A DNA stretch of 64,000 bases from Solobacterium sp. (GTDB lineage: Bacteria > Bacillota_I > Bacilli_A > Erysipelotrichales > Erysipelotrichaceae): contig JAFRCE010000005.1 in assembly GCA_017404505.1 (NCBI GenBank), forward strand, positions 1 through 64,000. The letters are read 5' to 3'. Made by a program: the position numbers and the translations under genes. The notes under the pieces were generated by a model. That model was not told the DNA's origin. It was given only the letters and a program-made list of their open reading frames with translations, and did no database searches. Below, one piece after another: positions 63,673 through 64,000 of this stretch. Numbering within the stretch: the stretch's first letter is position 1; the number at the start of each line of letters is the position of its first letter.

Positions 63673-64000
63673 ATGCATATGGCGGATGCTTTACTTTCAC
63701 CGGCAGTCGCGACCGCGATGTATGCCGCTTCGGGAACAGCTGCGGCGATTTCGATCCGCCGGCTGAAGAAAGATGAGGAACACAGCAAACTTCCGGTGAT
63801 GGCCGTTTCAGCGGCGATGATCTTTGCCGGACAGATGATCAACTATACAATTCCGGGAACCGGATCTTCAGGGCATCTCTGCGGCGGTATGCTGCTGTCG
63901 GCTCTGCTGGGGCCATATGCCGGCTTCCTGTCAATGATCGTTGTTCTGGCGATACAATGTCTGTTTTTTGCGGACGGAGGGCTGATGGCCCTCGGGGCGA
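63673..64000 (+). CDS. Energy-coupling factor Ni/Co transporter membrane component (CbiM/NikM), 5' part
   Basis: 109 aa visible, cut by the window end. MHMADALLSPAVATAMYAA is the conserved N-terminus of the CbiM/NikM family, whose His2 with the N-terminal amine binds Ni or Co. The remaining sequence alternates membrane helices with GTGSSGHLCGGMLLSALLGP, also family typical. AAGGGGA precedes the ATG at 63673. It would pair with the ABC subunits (CbiQ/CbiO) downstream, outside the window. I see no cobalamin riboswitch in the short leader. Confidence 0.85.
   Translation, partial: MHMADALLSPAVATAMYAASGTAAAISIRRLKKDEEHSKLPVMAVSAAMIFAGQMINYTIPGTGSSGHLCGGMLLSALLGPYAGFLSMIVVLAIQCLFFADGGLMALGA

Overview
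The window looks like chromosome of a fermentative Gram-positive (Firmicutes) bacterium, most likely an Erysipelotrichia-type gut commensal. Supporting features are the RNA polymerase delta subunit (rpoE), a c-di-AMP PII-like receptor, the tilS-hpt-ftsH and DUF951-ychF neighbourhoods, a class B sortase, a secreted CHAP protein, lac/cellobiose-family PTS parts, MEP-pathway ispF and Shine-Dalgarno sites of the AAGGAGG type. The family assignment is inference. Base composition looks even throughout, and I see no insertion sequence, prophage or CRISPR array.

Layout. 1-3.4 kb: end of an rRNA operon (5S), a degenerate VanY-like protein, a MarR regulator, two tandem PTS IIB genes with a IIA, and a HAD phosphatase. 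3.4-5.3 kb: split transketolase. 5.3-9.9 kb: a TetR-controlled operon of unknown pathway (split-barrel flavoprotein, a possible bilin-reductase-fold protein, a vinyl-reductase-like SDR, a steroid-reductase-fold membrane enzyme, a membrane protein). 9.9-15.3 kb: Spx/ArsC-like protein, HAD plus a frameshifted PHP phosphatase, and a Zn/Cd/Pb P-type ATPase with five metal-binding domains. 15.3-24.3 kb: CHAP protein and housekeeping genes (dtd, ychF, cca, ispF, HD hydrolase, rpoE, and fba carrying an in-frame amber codon). 24.3-29.4 kb: PTS IIC, RpiR regulator, HAD, murA, rpmE. 29.5-44 kb: rpoD, prfA-prmC-sortase, glycine/threonine genes, upp, tilS-hpt-ftsH. 44-53.6 kb: GH2, hslO, dus, patatin, a MarR-radical SAM fusion, a GH1 6-phospho-beta-glucosidase, mscS. 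53.6-64 kb: tldD-pmbA, M20 peptidase, amidohydrolase, MFS transporter, tRNA-Lys, a degenerate aldo/keto reductase, a lipoprotein, and the start of cbiM.

How the parts fit. The PTS IIA/IIB genes, the IIC gene and the GH1 enzyme are scattered over 50 kb but together could import and hydrolyse a beta-glucoside. cre-like CcpA sites lie near the IIB promoter, the transketolase genes and the CHAP/dtd intergenic region. A repeated theme is the absence of a ribosome binding site: about ten genes have a -10 hexamer followed after 6-7 bases by ATG or GTG, which predicts leaderless mRNAs. Other items worth a second look are two enzyme-family members that have lost catalytic residues, the MarR-radical SAM fusion, and the TetR operon, whose fold combination suggests reduction of a tetrapyrrole or another conjugated hydrophobic substrate.
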